Shown in pieces: positions 1-7,429 of a stretch of DNA of 64,000 bases; within the stretch, counting starts at the first letter, position 1, and each line of letters opens with the position of its first letter. The position numbers were made by a program, and so were the translations under genes. The DNA lies in assembly GCF_900187125.1 (NCBI RefSeq), contig NZ_LT906468.1, positions 4,092,001-4,156,000 of the forward strand, read 5' to 3'. This DNA comes from Sphingobacterium mizutaii. GTDB lineage: Bacteria > Bacteroidota > Bacteroidia > Sphingobacteriales > Sphingobacteriaceae. The notes beneath the pieces were generated by a model. It did no database searches. It worked only from the letters and a program-made list of their open reading frames with translations, and was not told the origin of the DNA.

Positions 1-371
1 GAAAGCATCTTTTGGCTATCAATCCCATATTACCGGCTAGATCAAGCGTTATCTCTTGAACTTTATTGCGTAATCTATGTGGAATCTTTTGAAGGATCGG
101 GATAATGTTCTCTGATTTTGTCCCGTTCAGTATGGCTACAATGGTCCCTTTTTTGCCCCGTGCTTCTTTATTGGTGACAACGGTATAGAGCTCGCCATGG
201 GATAGGCAGGTCTCGTCAATAGAAAGATGGCCGCTGACATTCTGTGGGAAGAACAATCCATTTCGCGCATTTTCGCGATGCTCCCAATCCTGGAAACCGC
301 TCAGTTTATTGCGGTAGTATCTCCTTAGTTTACTGGCTGATATCCCATAGAATGAACTGATAGTCTGGATG
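1..371 (-). CDS. ISAon1-type transposase, catalytic part (partial)
   Basis: Reading the minus strand in the frame shifted by +1 (or -2) from the N-terminal ORF gives an uninterrupted frame to the window edge. It contains a helix-turn-helix-like stretch (SFYGISASKLRRYY), the first catalytic Asp in SIDETCLSHGELY, and the second in ITLDLAGNM. These resemble ISL3/ISAon1-type DDE transposases. There is no ATG near the beginning of this frame and a TAA lies about 12 codons before it. The part is therefore probably made by frameshifting from the upstream ORF, unless the copy is mutated. The third catalytic residue is outside the window. Confidence 0.75.
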
Positions 372-752
372 CTATGAGCCTGGTTGTCCGCTGATACCTT
401 TTAAAAAAGCTGCGAAATCCTGTGTGATGCGCGTCCCTTTGGCTACTAACTCCCAATTTCTGTAAACTACTTTGTCCGTATCTTGGCTGAGCCATCTGCG
501 GCGCTTGACATGAAGATAGACCTGCATGCCACGGATAGGAAAATCTTGAAGGGTAACGGGTTCGAAAAATCCCTTGGAAATCAACTTCTGGCCTTGATAT
601 TCTTCAGGTGTATTATTGAGTTCCTCCAGAAAGATATCTAGTCTTTTTTCTTCTTTGGAATAGTGGGTCATCTCAAAATAATCGGAAACTCCTTCGGGGA
701 TAATTAAGGGCATTAAAGTGTTGAAAGATTCGTGCATCTGTATAAATATCAA
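372..752 (-). CDS. ISAon1 family transposase N-terminal region protein
   Basis: A 126-residue protein matching the N-terminal-region partner of ISAon1-type transposases (recalled: the YFEMTHY, ISKGFFEPVTLQDFPIRG and KRRRW stretches). It would supply DNA-end recognition for the catalytic part in the next frame. The stop at 372-374 overlaps the catalytic frame, and a run of six T then four A (minus strand) lies just before the switch. The terminal repeat is about 30 bases upstream of the start. The length is typical, so this half looks intact. Confidence 0.75.
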   Translation of the reverse strand: MIFIQMHESFNTLMPLIIPEGVSDYFEMTHYSKEEKRLDIFLEELNNTPEEYQGQKLISKGFFEPVTLQDFPIRGMQVYLHVKRRRWLSQDTDKVVYRNWELVAKGTRITQDFAAFLKGISGQPGS

Positions 753-778
753 AGCACAAATATCTAATTATTTTTTAT

Positions 779-806
779 CCCCTCCACAACTTTTGTACAT
801 GATCCA
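779..806 (-). repeat. Terminal inverted repeat of the ISAon1-like element
   Basis: Minus strand from 806: TGGATCAT, four bases, AAAAGTT, then GGAGGGGAT. It aligns with plus strand 5932-5957 (TGGATCAT, ACCG, AAAGTTT, GGGGGAT) with a small gap. Finding the same blocks outside both a start and a stop of the same transposase type supports an IS end. The exact outermost base is uncertain by one or two. Confidence 0.6.
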
Positions 807-988
807 ACTATACCCAATTGGTGACAAGGAGAAAACTTTTTTTTGGATTATTTCAAAAACAACTCAAAAAAACAAAATCAAGTAGGTGTTTGACAAGGAT
901 AAATAGTGCTACTAAAGGTAAAAATCACCGAAAAATCGCAGATCTGGGTCAAATAGATTATAGTATCAAGGCAGCAGTACTAACTAGA

Positions 989-1029
989 AATGGTAATTCC
1001 CAGTGCCTCTTGGACTGACAATTACCATT
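989..1029. repeat. Inverted repeat in a gene-free stretch (807-1119)
   Basis: Ten-base perfect arms AATGGTAATT (989-998) and AATTACCATT (1020-1029) enclose a 21-base loop that can itself pair CAGT with ACTG. The plus-strand copy is followed by a short T run, so it could be a weak rightward terminator, but no rightward gene is visible. It lies downstream of the leftward dehydrogenase gene. The rest of 807-1119 shows nothing I recognise. A 66-codon plus-strand frame there has no family features. Confidence 0.4.
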
Positions 1030-1119
1030 TTATAAAGTTCATGTTTAACATCTCAACCTTCAACCCTTATAACATTAAAGGTTACAAGCCAGAAGATATT
1101 GATAATTAGGCATTTTTAA

Positions 1120-2016
1120 TTACTTTAAGAAATCTTCTTCTTTATATTTTGGATTAGGATACTTATAAAATCCTTCACCTGTTGCAACGCCTAATTTACC
1201 TTGATCTATAAACTCCGATTTTAATTTTTCTACAATTTCAACCTTTACAGGATCTTTAGTCGCGTCTGCGGCCATTTTGTTAATATTATAAGCAGTAGTA
1301 ATACCTACTACATCCAATATTCCAAAGGGACCAAGCGGCGCTCCTGTAGCTACCATCCAAGTCTTATCGATCGTTTCAATATCCGCAATATCTCTTATCC
1401 ACAAATCCATACCAGCACTTAAAAGCGGTACTAAGAGGGAATTTACAATATAACCGGGCTGTTCCTTGTGCAAAGGCAAAGCCACCATGCCTATCTGTTT
1501 AGCAAATAGCAGCAAACTTTCAAATACCTCATCAGATGTACCTGCGTGCTTCATCACTTCACCGGTATTATGTTTCCATATTTCATTCGCAAAATGAAGT
1601 GCAACAAATTTTTCCGGACGCCCCGTATACTCGGCAAACTGGCTAGGCAACATAGTCGATGAATTTGTTGCAAATACCGTTTTAGCGGGTGCCAATTTTG
1701 CCAATTTCTGATAGAAATCAATCTTAATCTCCGGATTTTCAGGAACAGCTTCAATAACTAAATCGGCATCTTTTACAGCCTCTCCCAAATCCGAACTATA
1801 GGATAATCTTGCTTTGGTAGCTGCCAATTGTTCATCTGTAGCACCTAAGTCTCTTTTAAAAGCAGCACTTAAAATAGCAAACTTTGCTTTTGCCTTTTCT
1901 AAAACTTCATCATTAATATCGTAAACAGTTACATTAAAGTTATGAAAAGCCGTTTGAAAAGCGATTTGATAGCCTAATACACCGCTTCCCGCTATTATTA
2001 CATTTTTAAACTCCAT
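1120..2016 (-). CDS. 3-hydroxyacyl-CoA dehydrogenase family protein
   Basis: The product is a cytosolic NAD-dependent oxidoreductase of the 3-hydroxybutyryl-CoA dehydrogenase type, which interconverts 3-hydroxyacyl-CoA and 3-ketoacyl-CoA. The N-terminal Rossmann motif GSGVLG is at residues 10-15, followed by the acidic YDIND ribose-binding turn. The family NSS motif is at 118-120 and the probable catalytic His141 is in ALHFAN. The C-terminal helical domain has GFYKYPNPKY near its end. At 298 residues it is a full-length single-domain enzyme. It follows the DUF1304 gene by 10 bases, so the two are probably cotranscribed. The substrate is not clear: the usual HFFNP context is HFANE here, so this may be a side branch of the family. 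Confidence 0.85.
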   Translation of the reverse strand: MEFKNVIIAGSGVLGYQIAFQTAFHNFNVTVYDINDEVLEKAKAKFAILSAAFKRDLGATDEQLAATKARLSYSSDLGEAVKDADLVIEAVPENPEIKIDFYQKLAKLAPAKTVFATNSSTMLPSQFAEYTGRPEKFVALHFANEIWKHNTGEVMKHAGTSDEVFESLLLFAKQIGMVALPLHKEQPGYIVNSLLVPLLSAGMDLWIRDIADIETIDKTWMVATGAPLGPFGILDVVGITTAYNINKMAADATKDPVKVEIVEKLKSEFIDQGKLGVATGEGFYKYPNPKYKEEDFLK

Positions 2017-2026
2017 ACTTTTTGTT

Positions 2027-2401
2027 TTAAGAATTATAAGAAATCAATACACAAATCAGCGCAAGTATTGCGGGCAGCCCTTGTTTTAAAAGGATACTTT
2101 TAGAAGAGGTTATACCTCCATAAAGTGCTGCAACAATCACGCATCCCAGAAAGAATACACGGATATTAAAACTCCATTCTGGGTTTTCGATAAAAAAAGA
2201 CCATATCAGCCCCGCCGCTAAAAAGCCATTGTACAAACCTTGATTAGCCGCTAAGCCTTTGGTTGCCTTAAACAGTTCTTCCGGTAAAGCACCTCTAAAA
2301 GTCTTTTTGCCAACCGTTTCCCAAGCGAACATCTCCATCCAAAGGATATACAAATGTTCAAGAGCTACAATTCCCGTTAATATTAAGCTTAAAGTTTCCA
2401 T
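2027..2401 (-). CDS. DUF1304 family integral membrane protein
   Basis: A 124-residue protein with about four hydrophobic segments. It matches the DUF1304 pattern: an early EHLYILWMEMFAW stretch, then FKATKGLAANQGLYNGFLAAGL. The function of the family is unknown to me. It lies 10 bases upstream of the hydroxyacyl-CoA dehydrogenase in the same direction, so the two likely share a transcript. Nothing suggests damage. Confidence 0.8.
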   Translation of the reverse strand: METLSLILTGIVALEHLYILWMEMFAWETVGKKTFRGALPEELFKATKGLAANQGLYNGFLAAGLIWSFFIENPEWSFNIRVFFLGCVIVAALYGGITSSKSILLKQGLPAILALICVLISYNS

Positions 2402-2485
2402 ATTTTAAATCTCCATAACTTCTAACATTCTTTACTAACCTAAGAAACAATATAAACGGACAACTTGTTTTACAATATAAAAAAA

Positions 2486-3070
2486 CTACCTGTTCATGAT
2501 GTAGACCACATAGATCAGCATCCCAAGATTATCTCTAAGCTTTTTTGCCGCTCTTTTCAAATGCGTATTTACGGTGTTTTCAGAGATATTCAGTTGCTCG
2601 GCGATCTCCTTAGCACTGAGATACTGTTCAAAGCGAAGTAGATATACCTCTTTCATCTTTTGGGGCATAGCATCGATCTCTTGCCGGATCATCTGGGCAA
2701 TGTCTTTTTCGCGAATCAGATAGTCGGTCTCCGTGCTATCAATATCAATATAATGATCTCCCTGTTCAATATATTTACGGATTACGGACTGGTGTCTAAA
2801 GATATCAAAGATCTTATTGAGTACTGATTTGTAAAGAAAGCTAGAAACCGAGGAATTGATGGCAAAACGGGTCCTATTGTTAAGGACCCAGGCAAATACA
2901 TCCTGCACAACATCCTTAGCCTCTTCTTTGTTGCGGAGCTTATTGTAGGCAAATAAATAAAGTAGCTTATTGTACCTATCGTAGATTTCTTTGAATGCAC
3001 GATCATCTGCTGACCGTACAAGATCAGCCCACTCTATATCACTATATGATGTGTAATCGGTCATTGGCAA
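2486..3070 (-). CDS. ECF RNA polymerase sigma factor (FecI-like), orphan
   Basis: A 194-residue sigma-70 family protein with only regions 2 and 4. Region 2 is roughly residues 27-95 (LLYLFAYNKLRNKEEAKDVV then QDVFAWVLNN). Region 4 is roughly 130-185, with the helix-turn-helix LSAKEIAEQLNISENTVNTH. In Bacteroidota such factors usually precede a FecR anti-sigma and a SusCD pair. Here the downstream genes are DUF1304 and a dehydrogenase, and the upstream neighbour is a wrecked efflux operon. The partner was therefore lost or lies elsewhere. Starting at the second Met (MTDYTSYSD) is equally possible. Confidence 0.85.
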   Translation of the reverse strand: MPMTDYTSYSDIEWADLVRSADDRAFKEIYDRYNKLLYLFAYNKLRNKEEAKDVVQDVFAWVLNNRTRFAINSSVSSFLYKSVLNKIFDIFRHQSVIRKYIEQGDHYIDIDSTETDYLIREKDIAQMIRQEIDAMPQKMKEVYLLRFEQYLSAKEIAEQLNISENTVNTHLKRAAKKLRDNLGMLIYVVYIMNR

Positions 3071-3170
3071 AAAAAATGGACCGCAAGTTAGCTAAAAAAT
3101 AGTGATATTATCTTAATTAAAAAACTCAGCCCCCCATTAAGATTATTATTCTACCGACAATCGTTATGGT

Positions 3171-3458
3171 CTACGCACTTCTTATTTTTTCAAAATTTCT
3201 ATTCATGATATGCCTTACTACATAACGATAAACAAGCTGTTTCAAAACTCCTAATTTCTGTTGGTGTTTTTCATAGAAAGAATCCGGTGAATCAAAGAGC
3301 CCAAAATCCTGATTAATACCCTTGTCCTGTATAAAGGTATTATTAAGATCCCAATCGATCATGGGGTTCAAAAAATTATCGGTATAAACACCGTAACCAC
3401 AGAAGGTAGTCGTGCACTCCCTAAATTTCTGCTGCATTTTACGCAGATATAGTTCCAA
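3171..3458 (-). pseudogene. 3' fragment of an unrecognised gene joined to the truncated RND pump
   Basis: The frame encodes about 95 residues (CGYGVYTDNFLNP, FGLFDSPDSFYEKH, LVYRYVVRHIMNRNF) and ends in a normal stop. Its only upstream start is a TTG inside the last codons of the pump fragment, in another frame. It looks like the natural C-terminus of a protein whose 5' part was removed when it was joined to the pump gene. I do not recognise the family. It could be expressed only by reinitiation, which I consider unlikely. Confidence 0.5.
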
Positions 3459-4263
3459 ACTCGATACGAGAAATATCTCCTAGAGGCAAAATAGCACCGT
3501 CGGTTTTGGAGCGCAGAATGATTTTTTCAAATTCTTCTGGCTTATTTAGCTTACCTTTGTATCGTAATGTGTATTGTAAAGTTGCATCACTTTCTTCTCC
3601 TAAAGTACCTGGTGAAGCTTCAAAACTATAGTGTTGGATAGCTGCTTCTACATCCGCTGGTACTAATCCATAGGAAGATAATTTGTTGGGATCTAACCAT
3701 ACCCGAACCGAATACTCCTTAGAACCAAATAAGCTTACATTACCTACACCCGGAATACGTTTCAGCTCAGGCAAAAGATTGATATTGGTGTAGTTTTGCA
3801 AAAAACCTTCATCGTATTTATCAGGCTTTTCACTATTTACATTTACAATCATCAAGTAACTGGTCTGCTGCTTGGTAGTCGTCAGGCCAAGGCGAATGAC
3901 CTCTTGCGGTAATTGCGAATTGACCTGAGCAACACGGTTCTGCACGTTCACAGCCGCTTGGTCAGGGTTTACACCTTGTTTAAAAATAATGGTAATGGAA
4001 AAACTTCCATCATTGCCTGCGCTGGAATTAATGTACTCCATGTTCTCTACACCATTAATGGCTTGTTCCAATGGTGTTACCACCGAACGAATCACGGCTT
4101 CAGCATTGGCTCCAGGATATGTTCCTGACACAAATACTGTAGGTGGAGCAATCTCTGGGAATTGAGTCATTGGAATCCGTAGTAATCCCAGAATGCCCAA
4201 AAGTACCAATATGATGGAGATAACCGTAGCGAGTACGGGTCTTTTTATGATTTTATTTAACAT
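3439..4263 (-). pseudogene. Truncated RND (HAE1/AcrB-type) efflux pump gene
   Basis: The 274 residues match the N-terminus of hydrophobe/amphiphile efflux pumps. The first membrane helix (RPVLATVISIILVLLGILGL) is followed by IPMTQFPEIAPPTV, TYPGANAEAVIRSVVTPLEQ and NRVAQVNSQLPQEV. The frame stops right after GDISRIEFGT, where intact pumps of about 1040 residues continue with the rest of the porter domain and eleven more helices. The sequence then switches to an unrelated gene tail. This shows a deletion or rearrangement with a junction near 3455-3460. No functional pump can be made. Confidence 0.85.
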
Positions 4264-4275
4264 CTTTCTTATGTT

Positions 4276-5396
4276 TTATTTATTCGTTTTGGGCTGGATG
4301 ACACTGTTTTCTGGAATAGGTACCAATTCATTTGCCACTATTCTATCACCCGCTTTAAAGCCTGATTTTACAATATAATAATCACCAGACTTGGTATAAT
4401 CGTGTAAGGCTACACGTTGCATTTTATTTTCTGCATCCAATAGTCCCACAAATAGTTTATCTTGTACTTCGTACGTCGCCAATAATGGAATTTGAAATAC
4501 ATTCGGTTCCGTAGATCTTAATACAATGCGACCCGTGTTTCCAGTTCTTAGTAATGACTCTGGATTCGGAAAAGAAGCACGCAGTATGACAGAACCCGTG
4601 GTCGCATCAAACTGTCCATCCATCATGTCTATTTTATCTAGATGATTGTATGTCGAGCCATCTGCCAGAAGCAAGTTGATGTCTTGGAAGCTTTTTAGTT
4701 TTTCTAATAAATTAGCACCTTGACGCGTTGCGTTGATTTTCAGAATTTCATTCTCAGGTAATGAAAAATAAGCATACATTTCATTCACCTGTGACAAAGT
4801 GCTCAGTGCTTCTGTATCCGAAGGGCCAACCAATGCGCCCAAACGATTCGGAATACGACCAATGTATCCACTTACAGGTGCTTTTACCACACTAAAGCCC
4901 ATGTTTACATTAGCCGAAGCGACCAAGGTTTGCTGCTGCTTAACACTTGCTTTAGCGTTGTCGTAGGCGGTTTTTGCTTTTTGGTACTGGAAATCAGCAA
5001 CAACTTTTTTGTCACTTAATACTTTATATTTTTCCAATTCCAATTCTGCTGTCGCTAACTGTGACTTAGCCATATCTAATGAAGCTAAAGCGTTATTTTT
5101 CTGTTCAGCATAAACGCTAGCATTGATGCGAAACAAAGGTTGTCCTGCTTGTACATACGCACCCTCATCCACATATATTTTGTCGATATAACCGCTTATT
5201 TGAGGACGCAGGTCGATATTGGTTTTACCTTGTAGACTTGCCGGAAAAGACTGTTCAATAACAGCATCAGTTAGTTGAAGCGTCAACACTTCTGCATCCA
5301 CAGCTTGCGGAGCCTCTTGGTTATTTTGCTCTTTCCAATTACAGCTTTGCAAAGCCAGCACAGCGGCAAAGAACAAAAACCATTACATTGTTTTTT
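4276..5396 (-). pseudogene. RND efflux adaptor (membrane fusion protein) with a frame-broken leader
   Basis: A periplasmic adaptor of the HlyD/AcrA class. It has the RPQISGYIDKIYVDEGAYVQ lipoyl half, a coiled-coil hairpin (about residues 80-150), the PVSGYIGRIPNRLGALVG lipoyl half and a beta-barrel/MP region. The long open frame (4276-5376) can only start at a TTG, giving a stunted leader ending in the lipobox-like LQSC. Upstream, another frame reads MIRLISKKNNVMVFVLC and would join the mature part exactly if one C were removed from GCCGC near 5363-5367. A one-base insertion in the signal peptide is the simplest reading. It sits 12 bases upstream of the truncated pump and belongs to the same decayed operon. 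Confidence 0.7.
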
Positions 5397-5486
5397 TTAC
5401 TTATCAGACGTATCATCGATTCTTTCTTTAAAATCATTATTGGTAACAAAAGTAAATCTGTTACGCACTTGCATTTATGTAAAAGA

Positions 5487-5527
5487 AACTGAAGTGGGGA
5501 AAATTACAACTGAAGTGGGGAAAATCG
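5487..5527. promoter_or_regulatory. Tandem direct repeat with a 21-bp period upstream of the efflux operon
   Basis: AACTGAAGTGGGGAAAAT occurs twice in succession, at 5487-5504 and 5508-5525, with a repeat distance of exactly 21 bases, two helical turns. That geometry suits a dimeric regulator binding the same DNA face, as LytTR-type response regulators do. This is analogy only: no LytTR gene is in the window. It is about 90-130 bases upstream of the broken adaptor leader. Confidence 0.45.
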
Positions 5528-5557
5528 TGAGCTAAGTTTTTTAATTCTATATTTGAA

Positions 5558-5586
5558 TTCGTAGTATGTCATTTAAATGCTACGAA
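5558..5586. repeat. Short inverted repeat in the gene-free stretch 5537-5932
   Basis: Arms TTCGTAG and CTACGAA flank a 15-base spacer. The surrounding stretch to 5932 has no recognisable gene. It holds this repeat, two 12-mers at 5645 and 5743, a hairpin at 5854-5883, and then the outer end of an IS remnant. No function is assigned to the inverted repeat. Confidence 0.3.
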
Positions 5587-5644
5587 ACTAACTGCATAAA
5601 TTATATACGGGTACAACAAAGTAGTTACCTTTACGTGCAGACTT

Positions 5645-5754
5645 GCGGTTCGGTGAAACACTTAAAATTTGTTTGTTATTTATAAAAAAAGCCTATATTA
5701 AATTTATAGCAATTGCGGCTAAAACGTATGTCAAACCAGTGAGCGATTCGGTGA
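5645..5754. repeat. Pair of near-identical 12-mers, 98 bp apart
   Basis: GCGGTTCGGTGA at 5645-5656 recurs as GCGATTCGGTGA at 5743-5754 in the same orientation, in non-coding DNA beside mobile-element debris. It could be part of a recombination site of a lost integrative element, or chance. Confidence 0.3.
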
Positions 5755-5853
5755 GTAGAGAAATAGATGGGTTTTAAAACACTGATAAAGAGACTAATGA
5801 TCTAAAGGTGTTATTCCCCTACAGGCTACCAAATCGAAGATCAAAACATACAA

Positions 5854-5888
5854 AAGCTTGCAAATTTAACGTTTGCAGGCTTTTTTGT
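5854..5888 (+). terminator. Probable rho-independent terminator
   Basis: AGCTTGCAAA and TTTGCAGGCT form an imperfect 10-bp stem around a short AT loop, followed by TTTTTTG. It reads rightward, but no rightward gene ends here, so it may have belonged to something lost when the region was rearranged. Confidence 0.45.
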
Positions 5889-5931
5889 TTTTACGGCAGG
5901 TCGAAATGTTCAGAAATTCGCAAACTTTTAG

Positions 5932-6110
5932 TGGATCATACCGAAAGTTTGGGGGATTAATATTTTTAAGCATACAATTTCATCACTCTGTACAGGAAGA
6001 ATGTCGTGTCCATTACACCGCGAAAGACTCTCCTAAAAGCCTTAAGTTTTTTATTGAAAGATCCTGTCGAGGCATTGGTGCTTCTGTTATAGAAGTATTG
6101 GAGACGAGCT
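5932..6110 (-). pseudogene. Right-end remnant of an ISAon1-like element with transposase C-terminus
   Basis: Leftward from about 6110 the frame gives FYNRSTNASTGSFNKKLK, AFRRVFRGV and FFLYRVMKLYA then stop at 5966. This is the characteristic C-terminus of ISL3/ISAon1-type transposases. Beyond the stop, 5932-5957 carries the same blocks as the terminal repeat at 779-806. The element is cut near 6110, where the sequence changes abruptly to a relaxase gene on the other strand. Only the last 50 or so codons survive. Confidence 0.75.
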
Positions 6111-6113
6111 AGG

Positions 6114-6740
6114 AACTTTAAGCGTGATGGCATTGGCGGCAACAGGGACCTGATGTGGTTTGCCAAGCTGGAAGACCACAGATATTATACGCATAAGGAC
6201 AAAGAGGTACAGCAGGGACTGAGGAAACGTGGCGAAAAGAAAGAGGACGACCAGCGCTACATCCAGATCCTCGTACGCCGGAAGGACATCACCGGGCGCT
6301 ACATGCTCAGTCCCATGAACAGCTCCAAAGGAAGGAATGCCGAACACTCCAAGAAAATGGGCCAGTTCGACCGTGTAGCATTCAAGCAATCGGGCGAATC
6401 CCTGTTCGACCGGGAGTTCGATTTTGATCGGGGATTGAAACATACCCTAGCGCATGCCAATATCCTTAAGGACGGGAGCCTTGCTCAGCGTGAACAGCTG
6501 GACCTGCTGATGGAAGCGGAAAGGGATATCGGGCGTGATGGCTCATTCATCAACGAGCTGGCGACAGAAATATCAAGGGAAAGCTATACGTCATCCATCG
6601 ACCTTGTCGAACAGATAACCCATGGCCTAGGTGGGCTACTGGGTACCCTGCTTGAACCCGTGCCTCCGGGAGTGGGCATCGTACAGGAACAGGAACCACG
6701 AAAGAAGAAAAAGAAGAAAGGCTACAGGGTGGGAAGGTAA
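6114..6740 (+). pseudogene. DUF5712 (MobB-type) relaxase, C-terminal part
   Basis: The protein resembles the C-terminal half of DUF5712 mobilization proteins of Bacteroidota conjugative elements. It has MWFAKLEDHRYYTHKDKEV, then YIQILVRRKDITGRYMLSP with a histidine lost from the usual HIHIIV pattern, then FDREFDFDRG and a basic tail (PRKKKKKKGYRVGR). The frame continues upstream of the first ATG (6153) to about 6114 and then runs into the IS remnant, so the catalytic N-terminus is missing. It is clearly richer in G+C than the flanking core genes, as expected for transferred DNA. It is a relic of a mobilizable element. Confidence 0.7.
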
Positions 6741-6880
6741 CGGTTTTAATGTTACTTCCGAACAATATGAGTAACAATCGCACTATTTTAACGCTGATTC
6801 GAATCTGTCAAATTGATATTTTATATCTTTATTAAGATAGAAATGCAAAGTTTATTTACATGTTTAATCCGCAAAAAAGC

Positions 6881-7165
6881 ATGAAGTATACATTCTATAT
6901 TCCAATTGTACTGTTTCTTTCAGCCTGTGCTTCACTTCCTCGCCTACCGGGCGAGAAAATGGACCGCCTGGAGCTAGACATGAAAAAGGAACAGATTAAG
7001 GACATCCTCGGCCCGGGATATACAGTTGCGGAAAAACGCGAAGATAACGGAACCACCGTTGAGGTGTTGTCCTATAGGGATTTTTACAGGGACGACGAAT
7101 TTTATATGTTCAGCGGAAGATTGGAAAATATGGTACAGGGAACTGATGCCCAAGATAGAGAATAA
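6881..7165 (+). CDS. Small lipoprotein with BamE/SmpA-like fold
   Basis: From the ATG at 6881 the protein is 94 residues. It has a lipoprotein leader (MKYTFYIPIVLFLSAC) and then a short domain with MKKEQIKDILGPGYTVAEKR, the pattern of SmpA/OmlA/BamE-like modules in which a helix is followed by a GxP turn and strands (VEVLSYRDFYRDDEFYMF). An earlier in-frame ATG at 6860 would put seven residues before the leader and is less likely. It is a monocistronic rightward gene between mobile debris and the leftward lipoprotein operon. The function is unknown. Confidence 0.6.
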   Translation: MKYTFYIPIVLFLSACASLPRLPGEKMDRLELDMKKEQIKDILGPGYTVAEKREDNGTTVEVLSYRDFYRDDEFYMFSGRLENMVQGTDAQDRE

Positions 7166-7340
7166 AAAATGACTGTGCTTTTCGGGAGGGGAACTGTAGA
7201 TAGTGAGGCACCAAAGGTTTGCCTGCCAACCCCATGTTCCCAAAAGGTTCAAAGAAAATTCGGATTGCCCGTCAAAAAATGTATATTTTTTCCATATCCG
7301 GAAATTTAAGTATAATAGTTTATACTTAATTCTGTCCATG

Positions 7341-7372
7341 GCCGCCCCCTTTCATTAACGACAGGGGGCGGC
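7341..7372. repeat. Perfect GC-rich hairpin between convergent genes
   Basis: GCCGCCCCCT (7341-7350) pairs fully with AGGGGGCGGC (7363-7372) around a 12-base loop. It lies in the 7166-7429 gap where the small lipoprotein gene and the leftward lipoprotein operon converge. There is no T run on either side, so it is not a classic intrinsic terminator. It may still block transcription or protect transcript ends. Nothing else is recognised in the gap. Confidence 0.55.
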
Positions 7373-7429
7373 GGGTCAATAGGTGATTTGGGAATCTCCC
7401 TGTGATTTCGCGGAAACTTTACTCTTCTT

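Larger units (their letters stand above)
1..806 (-). mobile_element. ISAon1-like insertion sequence, left part, runs off the window
   Basis: The element holds an N-terminal-region ORF followed by the DDE catalytic frame, both read leftward, and continues past position 1. Its outer end is placed at about 806. Read inward, the minus strand there gives TGGATCAT, then AAAGTT and GGGGAT after short gaps. The same three blocks in the same order begin the right-end remnant at 5932, so they are taken as the terminal inverted repeat. The other end of this copy and any target duplication lie outside the window. Confidence 0.75.

Noticed and set aside
402..415. Classic -1 slippery heptamer (T-TTA-AAA) as the IS frameshift signal
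   Set aside because: A -1 shift there enters a frame with an early stop. The catalytic frame is +1 or -2 relative to the first ORF.
818..1018. 66-codon rightward frame after the IS end
   Set aside because: It is very Lys-rich with no family resemblance. It ends inside an inverted repeat, which suggests chance.
5740..5860. tRNA or tmRNA end as an integration site
   Set aside because: I could not fold an acceptor stem or find a T-loop, and no CCA-type end is present. No RNA gene is supported in the window.
6087..6443. 118-codon leftward frame over the relaxase remnant
   Set aside because: The rightward frame matches DUF5712. The leftward one is its shadow and crosses the IS junction.
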